Shown: piece by piece, positions 23,726 through 32,276 of the stretch
Layout: every line of letters begins with the position of its first letter
Numbering within the stretch: the stretch's first letter is position 1
DNA from: Glycocaulis sp050485565
GTDB lineage: Bacteria; Pseudomonadota; Alphaproteobacteria; Caulobacterales; Maricaulaceae
Direction: 5' to 3'
Length of the DNA: 64,000 nucleotides
Assembly (NCBI RefSeq): GCF_050485565.1
Contig: NZ_JBJHBQ010000001.1
Coordinates: forward strand, 124,001 to 188,000
Notes under the pieces: model-generated
Seen by the model: only the letters and a program-made list of their open reading frames with translations
Told to the model about the DNA's origin: nothing
Databases searched by the model: none
Made by a program: the position numbers and the translations under genes

Positions 23726-24727
23726 CTAGCCTCCAGTGCCGGTTACAAGCCGGGCGAGCCAGAAATAGAGCGGAATGCCCGCCACAAGGTTGAACGGGAA
23801 GGTGATACCCAGTGCGAGCGTGAGCGAGATGGCGGGCCGCGCTTCGGGCAGGGCAAGGCGTAAAGCCGCCGGCACCGCGATATAGCTGGCAGAGGCCGCC
23901 AGCGTCATCAGAAGGCCGAGACTGCCCGCATCCAGCCCGACAGCGAGACCCGTCCCCATGCCCGCCAGAGCGCCGATAAGCGGCATGTAGAGGCCAAAGC
24001 CGATGACGCCGGGCTTGAGCACCCGCCAGTTGCGCAATAGCCCCCTGCCCGCCACCAGCCCCATATCGAGCAGGAAGAGGCAGAGCACGCCGCGGAAAAT
24101 ATCGTTGAAGAAGGGAGATACCGCTTCCATGCCACGCGGCCCGGTCATCCAGCCGATGAAGAACGCCCCGATCAGAAGCACGATGGAGCCGTTGGCGGCG
24201 ATCTCTTTAAGGACCGAGAGACGGCTTTCGCCATGCCCCTCAGCGCCATTGGATGCGCGCGCGGCAGAGCCGGCGAGGATCAGCGCGGTCACAATCGCCG
24301 GTGCTTCCATGGCCGCGGCGACCGCCACCATGAAGCCTTCGCCGGGCGTCTCCAGAAAGCGCGCGGCATCGCTGGCAGCAATGAAGGTGACGATGGAGAT
24401 GGAGCCGTAATGGGCGGCGATGGCAGCCGCATCAATGCGGCCGACCTTCGTGGTCAGCATCAGCATGCCAAAGCCCAGAACCGGCAGAAGCGCGGAGAGC
24501 ACGATACCGGCAAGGATTGCCCCGCCGACCGACCAGGTGAGGTCTCCGGCGGCCATCTCCGCCCCGCCCTTGAAGCCGATCGCCATCACCAGATAGAGCG
24601 AAAGCGCCTTGGCGATGGCTTCGGGGATCGAAAGGTCTGAGCGGACGAACGCCGCGATCAACCCCAGCACGAAGAACAGGATCGGCGGGGAGATCAGATT
24701 GGCTTGCGCCAGTGTGAGAACGTCCAT
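23726..24727 (-). CDS. sbtA: Sodium-dependent bicarbonate transporter SbtA
   Basis: Inner-membrane Na+/HCO3- symporter family. The 333-residue product has about ten hydrophobic segments in two inverted halves, with family motifs ISPPILFFVLGLIAAFVRSDLSIPEAIAK at the start, LYLVMAIGFKGGAEM, AAHYGSISIVTFIAA, AMEAPAIVTALIL and GSLGLLMTLAASASYIAVPAA. The central cytosolic loop is short and charged (NGAEGHGESRLSVLKEIA). PII-like and carbonic anhydrase genes follow, forming a compact bicarbonate-uptake module. It lies 23 bp after hmgA on the same strand. Confidence 0.92.
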   Translation of the reverse strand: MDVLTLAQANLISPPILFFVLGLIAAFVRSDLSIPEAIAKALSLYLVMAIGFKGGAEMAAGDLTWSVGGAILAGIVLSALLPVLGFGMLMLTTKVGRIDAAAIAAHYGSISIVTFIAASDAARFLETPGEGFMVAVAAAMEAPAIVTALILAGSAARASNGAEGHGESRLSVLKEIAANGSIVLLIGAFFIGWMTGPRGMEAVSPFFNDIFRGVLCLFLLDMGLVAGRGLLRNWRVLKPGVIGFGLYMPLIGALAGMGTGLAVGLDAGSLGLLMTLAASASYIAVPAALRLALPEARPAISLTLALGITFPFNLVAGIPLYFWLARLVTGTGG

Positions 24728-24750
24728 GCCCCGCCCCGTTCAGATATGCG

Positions 24751-25899
24751 CTACTCAGCCGCCTGTTTTGGCTTCCACGAGTGAACGTAGTCGAGATTTT
24801 CGACGCTGGCAGCGCCCTCGCCCACATCCAGCGGATCGCGGGTATCGATCATCACGGCATATTCGTCCGTTGCGGGCTTTTTCTGCGTGAACATGTTGGC
24901 GAGCGCCTTGGGGTGCGGGCCATGGGTGAAGCCTGCCGGGTGGAAGGTCATCATGCCCGCATCAATGCCGTCGCGGCTGAAGAAGTCGCCCGCGTGGTAG
25001 AACAGCACCTCGTCATAATCATTGTTGTTGTGGAAGAACGGCACTTTCAGCGCACCGGGATCAGTCTCGAAGGGGCGCGGCGCGAAGGTGCAGATCACGA
25101 ACCGGTCCGAGAGGAAGGTCGTGTGGGCGCTCGGCGGCACGTGATAGCGGTGGCTCATCAGCGGGCGGATATCACGCACATTCAGGCGCACCGGATAAAG
25201 CTCGCCATGCCAGCCGGCGGCATCGAGCGGATTATAGGGGTAGGTGATGCGGCTGACCTGCCCGCGCTTCTTCACGTGAACAACCCACTCATGGTCCTCA
25301 TCGGCCTGCTGGGCGAAATAAGCCTCGTCCATGGCAGGCACGTCAAGCACCGCCGGATCGAAGATGGCATGCGGGCCGAGCAGGCCCCGGTCAGGCAGGG
25401 TGTAGTGGGTGTTGGTGGCTTCCACCATCAGCACCGAGGTGGCTTCGGTCGGCACCAGCCGCCACATCGTCGCGCGCGGCAGGATGATGTAATCGCCCGC
25501 CTCATAGGCCAGATGCCCGAAATCGCAGAAGAGCGAGCCCTTGCCGGTATGGATGAAGAGCAGCTGGTCGCCATCGCCATTGCGGGCAAGGCCGCTCATC
25601 GGTTTTTCCAGCTTCCACAGGCGTATGTCGCAGCTATTGTTGAAGAGCACAGAGGGGCTGGACCACGGCACATCGTCAGGCCGGTTCAGCCTTGTCAGAT
25701 CGAAGGCGCGCGGCTGCAGCGGGCCTTCAAACTTCACCCAGCCGGTGGGCGGGCGCTTGTGATGGAGGAAGGCGGCGGGGCCGAAAAACCCTTCCTTGGA
25801 CATCTCGCGCTCATAGGGCGCGTGTTCGGGAAAATCAGCATGGGCCTGACGCGAGGCATCGCCTTCGCTGCGGGAGGTGTAAATCCATTTGCGCGCCAT
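24751..25899 (-). CDS. hmgA: Homogentisate 1,2-dioxygenase family protein
   Basis: Non-heme iron enzyme opening the ring of homogentisate to maleylacetoacetate. The 382-residue product is of the shorter bacterial type. Cupin features include GDQLLFIHTGKGSLFCDFGHLAYEAGDYIILPRATMWRL, and the iron-site region is near the C-terminus: FHNNNDYDEVLFYHAGDFFSRDGIDAGMMTFHPAGFTHGPHPKAL, with candidate ligands Glu and two His. Start ATG 25899 (MARKWIYTSRSEGDAS) is the conserved beginning; an upstream GTG-type start adds 42 unlikely residues. A 24-bp palindrome 30 bp upstream suggests specific regulation. Downstream genes on the same strand end with a FAH-family hydrolase. Confidence 0.88.
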   Translation of the reverse strand: MARKWIYTSRSEGDASRQAHADFPEHAPYEREMSKEGFFGPAAFLHHKRPPTGWVKFEGPLQPRAFDLTRLNRPDDVPWSSPSVLFNNSCDIRLWKLEKPMSGLARNGDGDQLLFIHTGKGSLFCDFGHLAYEAGDYIILPRATMWRLVPTEATSVLMVEATNTHYTLPDRGLLGPHAIFDPAVLDVPAMDEAYFAQQADEDHEWVVHVKKRGQVSRITYPYNPLDAAGWHGELYPVRLNVRDIRPLMSHRYHVPPSAHTTFLSDRFVICTFAPRPFETDPGALKVPFFHNNNDYDEVLFYHAGDFFSRDGIDAGMMTFHPAGFTHGPHPKALANMFTQKKPATDEYAVMIDTRDPLDVGEGAASVENLDYVHSWKPKQAAE

Positions 25900-25928
25900 G
25901 ACATGTTCTCCGTTCTGCCGGAATACCA

Positions 25929-25952
25929 ATTTAGTTACATTTGAAACTAAAT
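25929..25952. promoter_or_regulatory. Operator palindrome upstream of hmgA
   Basis: Perfect 8-bp arms ATTTAGTT / AACTAAAT separated by 8 bp (ACATTTGA). The AT-rich dyad ends 30 bp from the hmgA start and would overlap its promoter. TTAGTT-type dyads are used by MarR-family regulators; the actual factor is not encoded next to it. Confidence 0.6.
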
Positions 25953-26058
25953 GAAAGGGCGATTTCGGCAAGCCGCCTATCGTCACATTCTGCCTGAAGG
26001 TGGACAGGCGCGCAAAGCCCGTCACGCGCTGTTCCGTCCGGCCTGGCGAGGTCGGCAG

Positions 26059-26076
26059 ATGTCATTTTTCTGTCAA
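26059..26076 (+). promoter_or_regulatory. Candidate Pho box upstream of pit
   Basis: ATGTCAT-TTTT-CTGTCAA matches the PhoB consensus CTGTCAT-N4-CTGTCAT at 12 of 14 positions with exact spacing. It ends 104 bp before the transporter start. In rhizobial relatives PhoB represses pit, so phosphate control of this gene is plausible. Confidence 0.55.
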
Positions 26077-26180
26077 AAAACGCGGCGGCGGCCTTGACGC
26101 TGGCTCTCCGCCCGTAAAGAAGAAGCCGCGAATTGGTCTGACCCGGTCAAACCGGCGTCCCGTCGGCCAGAAGGGCAAAC

Positions 26181-27614
26181 ATGGCGAAGATCGACAAGGA
26201 CCTCAAACGGCTCCAGCGGCTGGAGACCGGCGTTCAAAGTCTCTCCCGGCAACTGGTTCCGGTAGGCATCGCGGTAGTCTTCCTCGCCATGATCGGGGTG
26301 GCCGCCGGCACGCTGTCAGGCGTGCATACCGGCTGGGCGCTGTTCGTCGCAGCCAGTATTATCGGCGGCTATATGGCGCTCAATATCGGCGCCAATGACG
26401 TAGCCAACAACATGTCGCCCGCGGTCGGCTCGCGTGTGCTGACCATCACCACCGCCGTTATTGCCGCTGCGATCTTTGAGGCTGCAGGCGCGATCATCGC
26501 TGGCGGCGAGGTCGTCTCAACGGTTGCCTCCGGCATCATCAACCCGGCCATGATGCCAAGCTCGCAAATTTTCGCCTATGCGATGATGTCCGCGCTTCTG
26601 GCCGCCGCACTCTGGATCAATCTGGCGACCTGGCTGGGCGCGCCCGTCTCCACCACTCACTCCATCGTGGGCGCGGTGCTGGGCGCTGGCATCGTCGTTG
26701 CCGGGTTCGAGGCGGCTGACTGGTCTGTCATTGCACGGATTGTTGCCAGCTGGGTGATCTCGCCGGTCACGGGCGGGCTGATCGCGGCCGGTTTCCTCTT
26801 CTATATCGACCGCACCATTCTGGAGCGGAAGAACAAGCTGGAGGCGGCCCGCTTCCAGGTGCCGATCCTGGTCGGCATCATGGCGGGCACATTCTCCACC
26901 TATCTCATCCTCAAAGGGCTGGCGCGCATCATGCCGACGCCGCTGGAAATGGCCATTCTGGCCGGCGTGGCCATTGGTGTGGCGTCCTGGTTCCTGGTGC
27001 GCCCGTTTGTTGCCCGCAGGCTGGAGGGCAAGGAGAACCGCAAAGCCTCGGTGGGTGAGCTGTTCACCATTCCGGTCATATGCGGGGCGTGCCTGCTCTC
27101 ATTTGCTCATGGCAGTAATGACGTGGCCAACGCCATCGGGCCGCTCGCCGCGATCTATGTGGCGATTACCGACGGCGTGACGGGCGGGCCAGCCCCGCTG
27201 CCGACATGGATACTGGTTATCGGCGCGCTGGGCATCTCGCTTGGCCTGCTCCTGTTCGGGCCGAAGCTGATCCGCACCGTAGGCTCCAAGATCACCAAGC
27301 TGAACCGGGTGCGCGCCTATTGCGTCACGCTGTCAGCCGGGATCACGGTGATTATCGCCTCCACGCTCGGCATGCCGGTCAGCTCCACCCATGTGGCCAT
27401 TGGCGCACTGTTCGGGGTGGGCTTCCTGCGCGAGGGCATCGCCAATAACGGCAAGTCGAAGAAGAAGTCCAAGGACACGGATGCGAAACGCAAGACCCGC
27501 TATCTGGTACGCCGCGGGCATGTCGTGACGATTGTCTCGGCCTGGATCATCACCGTTCCGGCAACCGGCCTGTTATCGGCGGCCATCGCCTTCACGATGA
27601 CGGTGCTGTTCTAG
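26181..27614 (+). CDS. pit: Inorganic phosphate transporter, Pit family
   Basis: Low-affinity metal-phosphate/H+ symporter of the inner membrane. The 477-residue protein has the two inverted PD001131-type signatures: GANDVANNMSPAVGSRVLTI (about 70-90) and HGSNDVANAIGPLAAIYVAI (about 312-331), as well as APVSTTHSIVGAVLGAG and MPVSSTHVAIGALFGVGF. About 10-12 membrane segments, plus a charged cytosolic loop near the C-terminus (NNGKSKKKSKDTDAKRK). An N-terminal cytosolic helix of about 30 residues precedes TM1. The 281-bp divergent region with hmgA carries a Pho-box-like site. Confidence 0.95.
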   Translation: MAKIDKDLKRLQRLETGVQSLSRQLVPVGIAVVFLAMIGVAAGTLSGVHTGWALFVAASIIGGYMALNIGANDVANNMSPAVGSRVLTITTAVIAAAIFEAAGAIIAGGEVVSTVASGIINPAMMPSSQIFAYAMMSALLAAALWINLATWLGAPVSTTHSIVGAVLGAGIVVAGFEAADWSVIARIVASWVISPVTGGLIAAGFLFYIDRTILERKNKLEAARFQVPILVGIMAGTFSTYLILKGLARIMPTPLEMAILAGVAIGVASWFLVRPFVARRLEGKENRKASVGELFTIPVICGACLLSFAHGSNDVANAIGPLAAIYVAITDGVTGGPAPLPTWILVIGALGISLGLLLFGPKLIRTVGSKITKLNRVRAYCVTLSAGITVIIASTLGMPVSSTHVAIGALFGVGFLREGIANNGKSKKKSKDTDAKRKTRYLVRRGHVVTIVSAWIITVPATGLLSAAIAFTMTVLF

Positions 27615-27615
27615 C

Positions 27616-28644
27616 TTAGTCAGCTGCCGTACAGGCCCGGAAAGCGGACACCGTATCCTGACGCGTTTCCAGCGCCTCATAGGCCGGCCAGTGCAGGTCC
27701 GTGGCAATCACGGCCGCGCCAGCATCGGCAAACGCCGCAAAAATGCTGGTGTCGCCGCTTTCGAGCACTTCGCCATCGATATGCCACAGCGTGCCGGCGA
27801 CCGGCGGGATGCCCGCCTCCAGAAGATGGGCCCAGGCCGCCGGGTTCAGCTCGCGCTGGACGCCAGACCAGCCGATGAGACGGGCTGGATCGACACCGGC
27901 AGCGCGCAGCGTCTCAAGGCGCTCAGGATCGGTGAGCTGGATCGAGATCACGACCTCATCGCTGACCGCCGCCGCGCGCAGCGCATCCTCGACCTCATAC
28001 GTGATAACCATGGCGTAGGAGAGCGCATCATTGGCGATAATCGCCTCGGCCAGCTCCTCCACCGGCACGGTGCGCTTCAGGTCCAGCTGGACGAAGGCAC
28101 GGCCGCGCGCCCAGCTGAGCACTTCTGACAGGCTGGGGATGCGATAGGGGGTCAGCTGGCCCTCATCGTCCACAAGCTGATAGGCCGACAGCTCGGCGAA
28201 GGTCAGATCAGAGATATTGCCGGTTCCGTTGGTGGTCCGGTCAAGGCTTTCATCGTGCATTATCACCAGCACACCATCGGCGGTGCGGCGTATGTCCATT
28301 TCCAGCAGCATCGGAGCGCCGGCCAGCGTGTTGGCGAAGGTCTCGATCGCGTTTTCGGGAAAGCGCGGCTCAACCCCGCCACGATGCGCGCTGATAAGGG
28401 TCACATCCCGGTCCATCAGGCAGCGCAGCACATCGGGGATGGACTGCCCGTCGGGCGCTATCGCCGCCACCAGCGGTTCGGGCAGGGAATCCTGCGCCGA
28501 TACCGTATCGGCCAGCCGCCGCTCGGCCTCTGAAACCTCGCCGGACGGTTCGGGCATTTCGATCTCACCCACCGGCTCCGGGCAGGCGGCCAGCATGAGG
28601 GCAAATACCGGTGAAAGAAGTGCGGTGCGGTAGCGATGCAGCAT
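27616..28644 (-). CDS. Glycerophosphodiester phosphodiesterase lipoprotein
   Basis: Hydrolyses glycerophosphodiesters to glycerol-3-phosphate and an alcohol. The 342-residue product has a lipobox (LAAC, Cys21) and, from about residue 85, the GDPD TIM-barrel site: ISAHRGG, FPENAIETF, LEMDIRRTADGVLVIMHDESLDRTT, IPSLSEVLSWA and FVQLDLKR. The catalytic His, Glu and Asp of the family are present. It lies convergent to pit with 1 bp between stops; being next to a phosphate transporter fits phosphate scavenging, but no shared promoter exists. Location is probably outer-membrane, periplasmic face. Confidence 0.9.
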   Translation of the reverse strand: MLHRYRTALLSPVFALMLAACPEPVGEIEMPEPSGEVSEAERRLADTVSAQDSLPEPLVAAIAPDGQSIPDVLRCLMDRDVTLISAHRGGVEPRFPENAIETFANTLAGAPMLLEMDIRRTADGVLVIMHDESLDRTTNGTGNISDLTFAELSAYQLVDDEGQLTPYRIPSLSEVLSWARGRAFVQLDLKRTVPVEELAEAIIANDALSYAMVITYEVEDALRAAAVSDEVVISIQLTDPERLETLRAAGVDPARLIGWSGVQRELNPAAWAHLLEAGIPPVAGTLWHIDGEVLESGDTSIFAAFADAGAAVIATDLHWPAYEALETRQDTVSAFRACTAAD

Positions 28645-28798
28645 GGAAAACCCTCAGGCGCCGTGGAGATGAAGTTTGTGCAAGCGTTCTAGACCGGTTG
28701 TGTGACAGGCGTCAGTACGCCTCCCCATTTGTCACCCTCGGGCCGCGTAGCGCTCCCGGGGACCCATGCCTGAAGCGTTCGCCTGCATATTCTTTGCT

Positions 28799-28834
28799 GG
28801 AATGGATCACCCGCATAAAGCGGGTGATGACAGG
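28799..28834. repeat. Dispersed palindromic repeat (GGAATGGATC...GATGACA type)
   Basis: Contains the hairpin CACCCGC-ATAAA-GCGGGTG within GGAATGGATC...ATGACA. The inverted copy at 52787-52822 has the same flanks and a stem changed in compensating fashion (CCCCCGC/GCGGGGG). No U-tract follows, so it is not a textbook terminator. Confidence 0.65.
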
Positions 28835-28848
28835 GGAAAGGGCCTTCC

Positions 28849-29925
28849 CTACTCGTCACCATAGATGGCGACATAGGGCTCGCGCCCCAGCCCCCAGCTG
28901 GCCCGGTACATGCCCGGCGTGTTCATCGCCCAGATGGGCTGGCCCACGAACAGCATGACGATACCGCCATCCCCGCCATCGGCCTCAAGGGTTTCCATCA
29001 TGCGGTCGGCGGCGATCTGTGCGGCTTCCTCAAAGCTGTGCTGCTCGAACATCAGCCGGTTGGCATCATGGCAGATGGCGGCCGCGACATTGAAGCGGAT
29101 GAAGTATTCGCCCGTGCCGGTGGCCGAAAGCCCGCAGCGCTGGTCTGCCCAGGTGCCTGCGCCGATGATCGGGGTGTCGCCCACCCGGCCCCATCTTTTT
29201 GCGGTCGTGCCGCCTGTGGAGGTACCGGCGACGGTAACGCCATTTGTATCCATCACCACCACGCCGACCGTGCCGAAGCGGTGCTCGCGCTCCATGATAT
29301 CCAGCGCGCCTTCACGGATAGGTTCGGGATCCGGCGCGCCTTCGGGGCGGGGCGGCACGGGAAGTCCCATGCGCTCCAGCTGGCGCTCCAGACCCTGCCA
29401 GCGGCGCTCGGTGAAGAAGAAGGATTGTTCAGCTGTCTCCAGCTCGTGCTCGGCGGCGAAGGCTTCCGCGCCATCGCCGATCAGCATGACATGCGGGCTG
29501 TGCTCCATCACGGCTCTGGCCAGCGAGATGGGATGGCGCACCCCTGTCACGCCCGCTACCGCACCGGCAGCGCGCGAATTACCCACCATGATGGAGGCAT
29601 CGAGCTCCACCTGGCCTTCGGAGGTGAACACCGCGCCGCGCCCGGCATTGAATTTGGGGTCGTCTTCCAGCACGCGGATCACGGCCTCAACCACATCCAC
29701 CCCGTCCGCGCCGCCGGACAGCATCCCGCCGCCCAGCTCCAGAGCGTCCTGCAGGGCAGCGCGATAGGCGGCCTCGGTTTCAGCGTCCATGGCGCCGCGT
29801 TCGATCACGCCTGCGCCGCCATGAATGATGATGGACCATTCCAGCTCGCCCGATCTTTCCGAACCCGCCTGCGCGGCCGGGACGGCGAACAAGAGGGCGG
29901 CAAAGGCAAGCAGTGTACGGATCAT
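28849..29925 (-). CDS. Secreted isoaspartyl peptidase / L-asparaginase (Ntn hydrolase)
   Basis: Plant-type asparaginase family, cleaving isoaspartyl dipeptides or asparagine after autoproteolysis. The 358-residue product begins with a signal peptide (MIRTLLAFAALLFAVPAAQA), then SIIIHGGAG, PKFNAGRGAVFTSEGQVELDASIMVG, and the autoprocessing site HRFGTVGVVVMDTNG, where the Thr becomes the nucleophile. STGGTTAKRWGRVGDTPIIGAG and SATGTGEYFIR complete the active site. The start is one of two tandem ATGs (29928 or 29925); GGAG spacing favours the second. Export to the periplasm is predicted. Confidence 0.9.
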   Translation of the reverse strand: MIRTLLAFAALLFAVPAAQAGSERSGELEWSIIIHGGAGVIERGAMDAETEAAYRAALQDALELGGGMLSGGADGVDVVEAVIRVLEDDPKFNAGRGAVFTSEGQVELDASIMVGNSRAAGAVAGVTGVRHPISLARAVMEHSPHVMLIGDGAEAFAAEHELETAEQSFFFTERRWQGLERQLERMGLPVPPRPEGAPDPEPIREGALDIMEREHRFGTVGVVVMDTNGVTVAGTSTGGTTAKRWGRVGDTPIIGAGTWADQRCGLSATGTGEYFIRFNVAAAICHDANRLMFEQHSFEEAAQIAADRMMETLEADGGDGGIVMLFVGQPIWAMNTPGMYRASWGLGREPYVAIYGDE

Positions 29926-29970
29926 CATCAACTCCATGACTTGGCGGCAACGGTACATGATAGCGCGGGA

Positions 29971-30945
29971 TCAGAAGGTGAGGATAACTTTCCCCTTCAC
30001 CCGGCGCTCCATGATGTCGGCAAAGGCCTTGGCAAACTCGTCCAGCGGATAGGCGGCTGAAATGTGCGGCACGATCTTCCCGGCCTCGTAAAGATCGAAC
30101 AGTTCTTTCATGTTCTGCGCGTTCTCACGCGGATTGCGGCCCGCCCACGCGCCCCAGAAGACGCCAAGAATATCGCGGCTGTTGAGCAGGGCCAGATTCA
30201 GCGGAACTTTCGGGATCGGCCCGGCGGCAAAGCCGATGACGAGATATCGCCCGCCCCACCCGGTGGCACGCAAGGCCGCTTCGGAATAATCCCCGCCGAC
30301 GGGATCGTAGACCACATCCACGCCCTTGTTTGCGGTGATCTCGCGCACGCGGGCTTTGAGGTCTTCGCTGGTGTAATTGATCAGCTCGTCGGCCCCGCCC
30401 TCACGCGCGATTTCCAGCTTCTCGGCGGAGCTGGCGGCTGCGATCACCTTCGCGCCCATCGCCTTGGCGAGCTGCACGGTGGCAAGGCCAACGCCGCCTG
30501 CAGCGCCCAGCACCAGCACGGTCTCGCCGGGCTTGAGCTTCGCGCGCTGTTTGAGCGCGTGGTAGGACGTGCCGTAAATCGTGGTGAAGGCAGCGGCATG
30601 CTCAAAGCTCATCACGTCAGGAATCGGGATCACCTGGGCTGCGGGCGCAACGGCCTGCTCGGCAAATCCGCCCAGCATGGTCGCGACGATCACCCGGTCG
30701 CCGGGCTTGAAGCCGGCTGCGCCCTTGCCAAGCTCGGAGACCACGCCTGAGCATTCCGTTCCCGGAATGAAGGGGAAGGGCGGCTGGGCCTGATACTTGC
30801 CCTCGACCAGAAGGATGTCGGGGAAATTGACGCCCGCCGCCTTCACATCGACCTGCACAAAGCCCTCACCCAGCGGCGGAGCGTCCACCTCGGCAACTTC
30901 CAGATTCTCGTAGGGGCCAAATTCCTTGCAGATCAAAGCGCGCAT
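29971..30945 (-). CDS. NADPH:quinone oxidoreductase family protein (zeta-crystallin-like MDR)
   Basis: Zinc-free medium-chain dehydrogenase/reductase that reduces quinones or enones with NADPH. The 324-residue product has a GroES-like N-terminal domain (GVNFPDILLVEGKYQ, PFPFIPGTECSGVV) and a Rossmann domain with VLGAAGGVGLATVQLAKAMGAKVIAAASS and GGADELINY. No catalytic or structural zinc cysteines are present. The start ATG at 30945 (MRALICKEFGPYENLEV) is the family start; the open frame continues 135 bases upstream without similarity. It lies 45 bp downstream of the asparaginase start side on the same strand, so it could lead that transcript. Confidence 0.92.
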   Translation of the reverse strand: MRALICKEFGPYENLEVAEVDAPPLGEGFVQVDVKAAGVNFPDILLVEGKYQAQPPFPFIPGTECSGVVSELGKGAAGFKPGDRVIVATMLGGFAEQAVAPAAQVIPIPDVMSFEHAAAFTTIYGTSYHALKQRAKLKPGETVLVLGAAGGVGLATVQLAKAMGAKVIAAASSAEKLEIAREGGADELINYTSEDLKARVREITANKGVDVVYDPVGGDYSEAALRATGWGGRYLVIGFAAGPIPKVPLNLALLNSRDILGVFWGAWAGRNPRENAQNMKELFDLYEAGKIVPHISAAYPLDEFAKAFADIMERRVKGKVILTF

Positions 30946-31112
30946 GCGGCGTGTCCTTTTTGCGAACGGGTCGGTTGGCCCAGACCATAGAGGCCAAGGC
31001 GTGCCAAGGGCAATGCGCGCCTGCCTCACGGCTTCTGGTGCGGCCCTCTGACACTTGATGGCGCTGGCGCTTCGCCGCATAAGGCTTGGGTCACGCCAGC
31101 GAGGCCCGCCCC

Positions 31113-32198
31113 ATGTTTCTGCGCAATATCTGGTATTATGCCTGTCCGGCGCGCGATCTGAAGCCGGGCAAGATGCTGCACAAGGTTCTCCTTGGCGAGC
31201 CGGTCGTGTTTGCGCGCGGCAGTGACGGCGCTGTGTTCGCCTTGCGCGATCTGTGCCCGCACCGGGGCGTGCCGCTCTCCGCGGGCCGCCTGTGCGCGGC
31301 AGGCAGCACGGTGGATGGCAAGACGCTGAGCGAAGCGCAGATCGAATGCCCCTATCATGGCTGGCGCTTTGGCGCGGATGGGGCCTGCAAGGCCATTCCC
31401 TCGCTGGTCACCGGGCAGGATATGGATGTCGGCAAAATCCGGGTGCGCCGCTATCCGGTGCGCGAGCTGCAGGGCAATCTGTGGATATGGATGCCCGCCG
31501 CCAGTGATGGCCCGGTGCTGGATGACACGCCCGAGCCCGATCACGAACCGCCCGTCATGCCGGAGATGGGCGAACGCACGCCTGCCCTCATAGAGCGCAT
31601 GATATTTGACTGCCATGTCGATCATGCCGTTATCGGCCTGATGGACCCGGCGCACGGGCCTTATGTGCACCGCTCTGTCTTCTGGCGCTCGGAAAAGTCC
31701 ATGCACGAGAAGGAGAAGGCGTTCGGCCCCAGCGAGCTGGGCTTTACCATGCTGCCGCACACGCCGTCGAAGAATTCGCGCTTTTACAAGATTCTCGGCG
31801 GCAATCTGACGACCGCGATCAGCTTTCGTATGCCGGGCGTGCGCGTGGAGCATATCCAGGCTGGCACGCGCGGGCATGTGGTGGGGCTGACGGCTGTTAC
31901 GCCGATCGACGAAACCACGACCGAAGTGACCCAGAGCTTCTACTGGACGCTGCCCGCGCTGGGCGCGCTCAAACCGCTATTGCGTCCCTTTGTGCGCTCC
32001 TTCCTGAAACAGGATGGCGACATGGTGAACATCCAGAAGGAGGGGTTGAAATTTGATCCCCGCCTGATGCTCATCAATGACAGCGATGTGCAGGCGAAAT
32101 GGTATTTCCGCCTGAAGGATGCCTGGGAAAAAGGTGGCGGCATGCGGGCCGGATTTGAAAACCCGGTCAAACCCGCCACCCTGCGCTGGCGCAGCTGA
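31113..32198 (+). CDS. Rieske non-heme iron oxygenase, alpha subunit
   Basis: Terminal oxygenase of an aromatic or sterol-like hydroxylase or demethylase. In the 361-residue product the Rieske [2Fe-2S] ligands are CPHRG and CPYHGW (residues about 49-53 and 77-82). The mononuclear iron site is seen in DCHVDHAVIGLMDPAHGPYVH, with two His and a nearby acidic residue. MFLRNIWYYACPARDLKPGKMLHKVLLGEPVVFAR at the start is typical of single-subunit oxygenases of the VanA/PobA type. No ferredoxin or reductase gene is adjacent; the quinone oxidoreductase is divergent. Substrate unknown. Confidence 0.9.
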   Translation: MFLRNIWYYACPARDLKPGKMLHKVLLGEPVVFARGSDGAVFALRDLCPHRGVPLSAGRLCAAGSTVDGKTLSEAQIECPYHGWRFGADGACKAIPSLVTGQDMDVGKIRVRRYPVRELQGNLWIWMPAASDGPVLDDTPEPDHEPPVMPEMGERTPALIERMIFDCHVDHAVIGLMDPAHGPYVHRSVFWRSEKSMHEKEKAFGPSELGFTMLPHTPSKNSRFYKILGGNLTTAISFRMPGVRVEHIQAGTRGHVVGLTAVTPIDETTTEVTQSFYWTLPALGALKPLLRPFVRSFLKQDGDMVNIQKEGLKFDPRLMLINDSDVQAKWYFRLKDAWEKGGGMRAGFENPVKPATLRWRS

Positions 32199-32207
32199 AA
32201 TCAGGGC

Positions 32208-32231
32208 CAGGGCTGGACCCCGCCAGCCCTG
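32208..32231 (+). other. Stem-loop after the Rieske oxygenase gene
   Basis: Perfect 9-bp stem CAGGGCTGG / CCAGCCCTG around loop ACCCCG, starting 10 bp after the stop. No T-run follows, so it could be a Rho-dependent or 3'-stabilising hairpin, or an attenuator before the AbgT gene. Confidence 0.45.
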
Positions 32232-32276
32232 CCGGGCAAGGTAGGCGCTTCCCCGAACAGCTGACGAGTTTGCCCC

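Noticed and set aside
28799..28834. Terminator between the GDPD and asparaginase genes
   Set aside because: The hairpin has no T-run on either strand and belongs to a dispersed repeat family.
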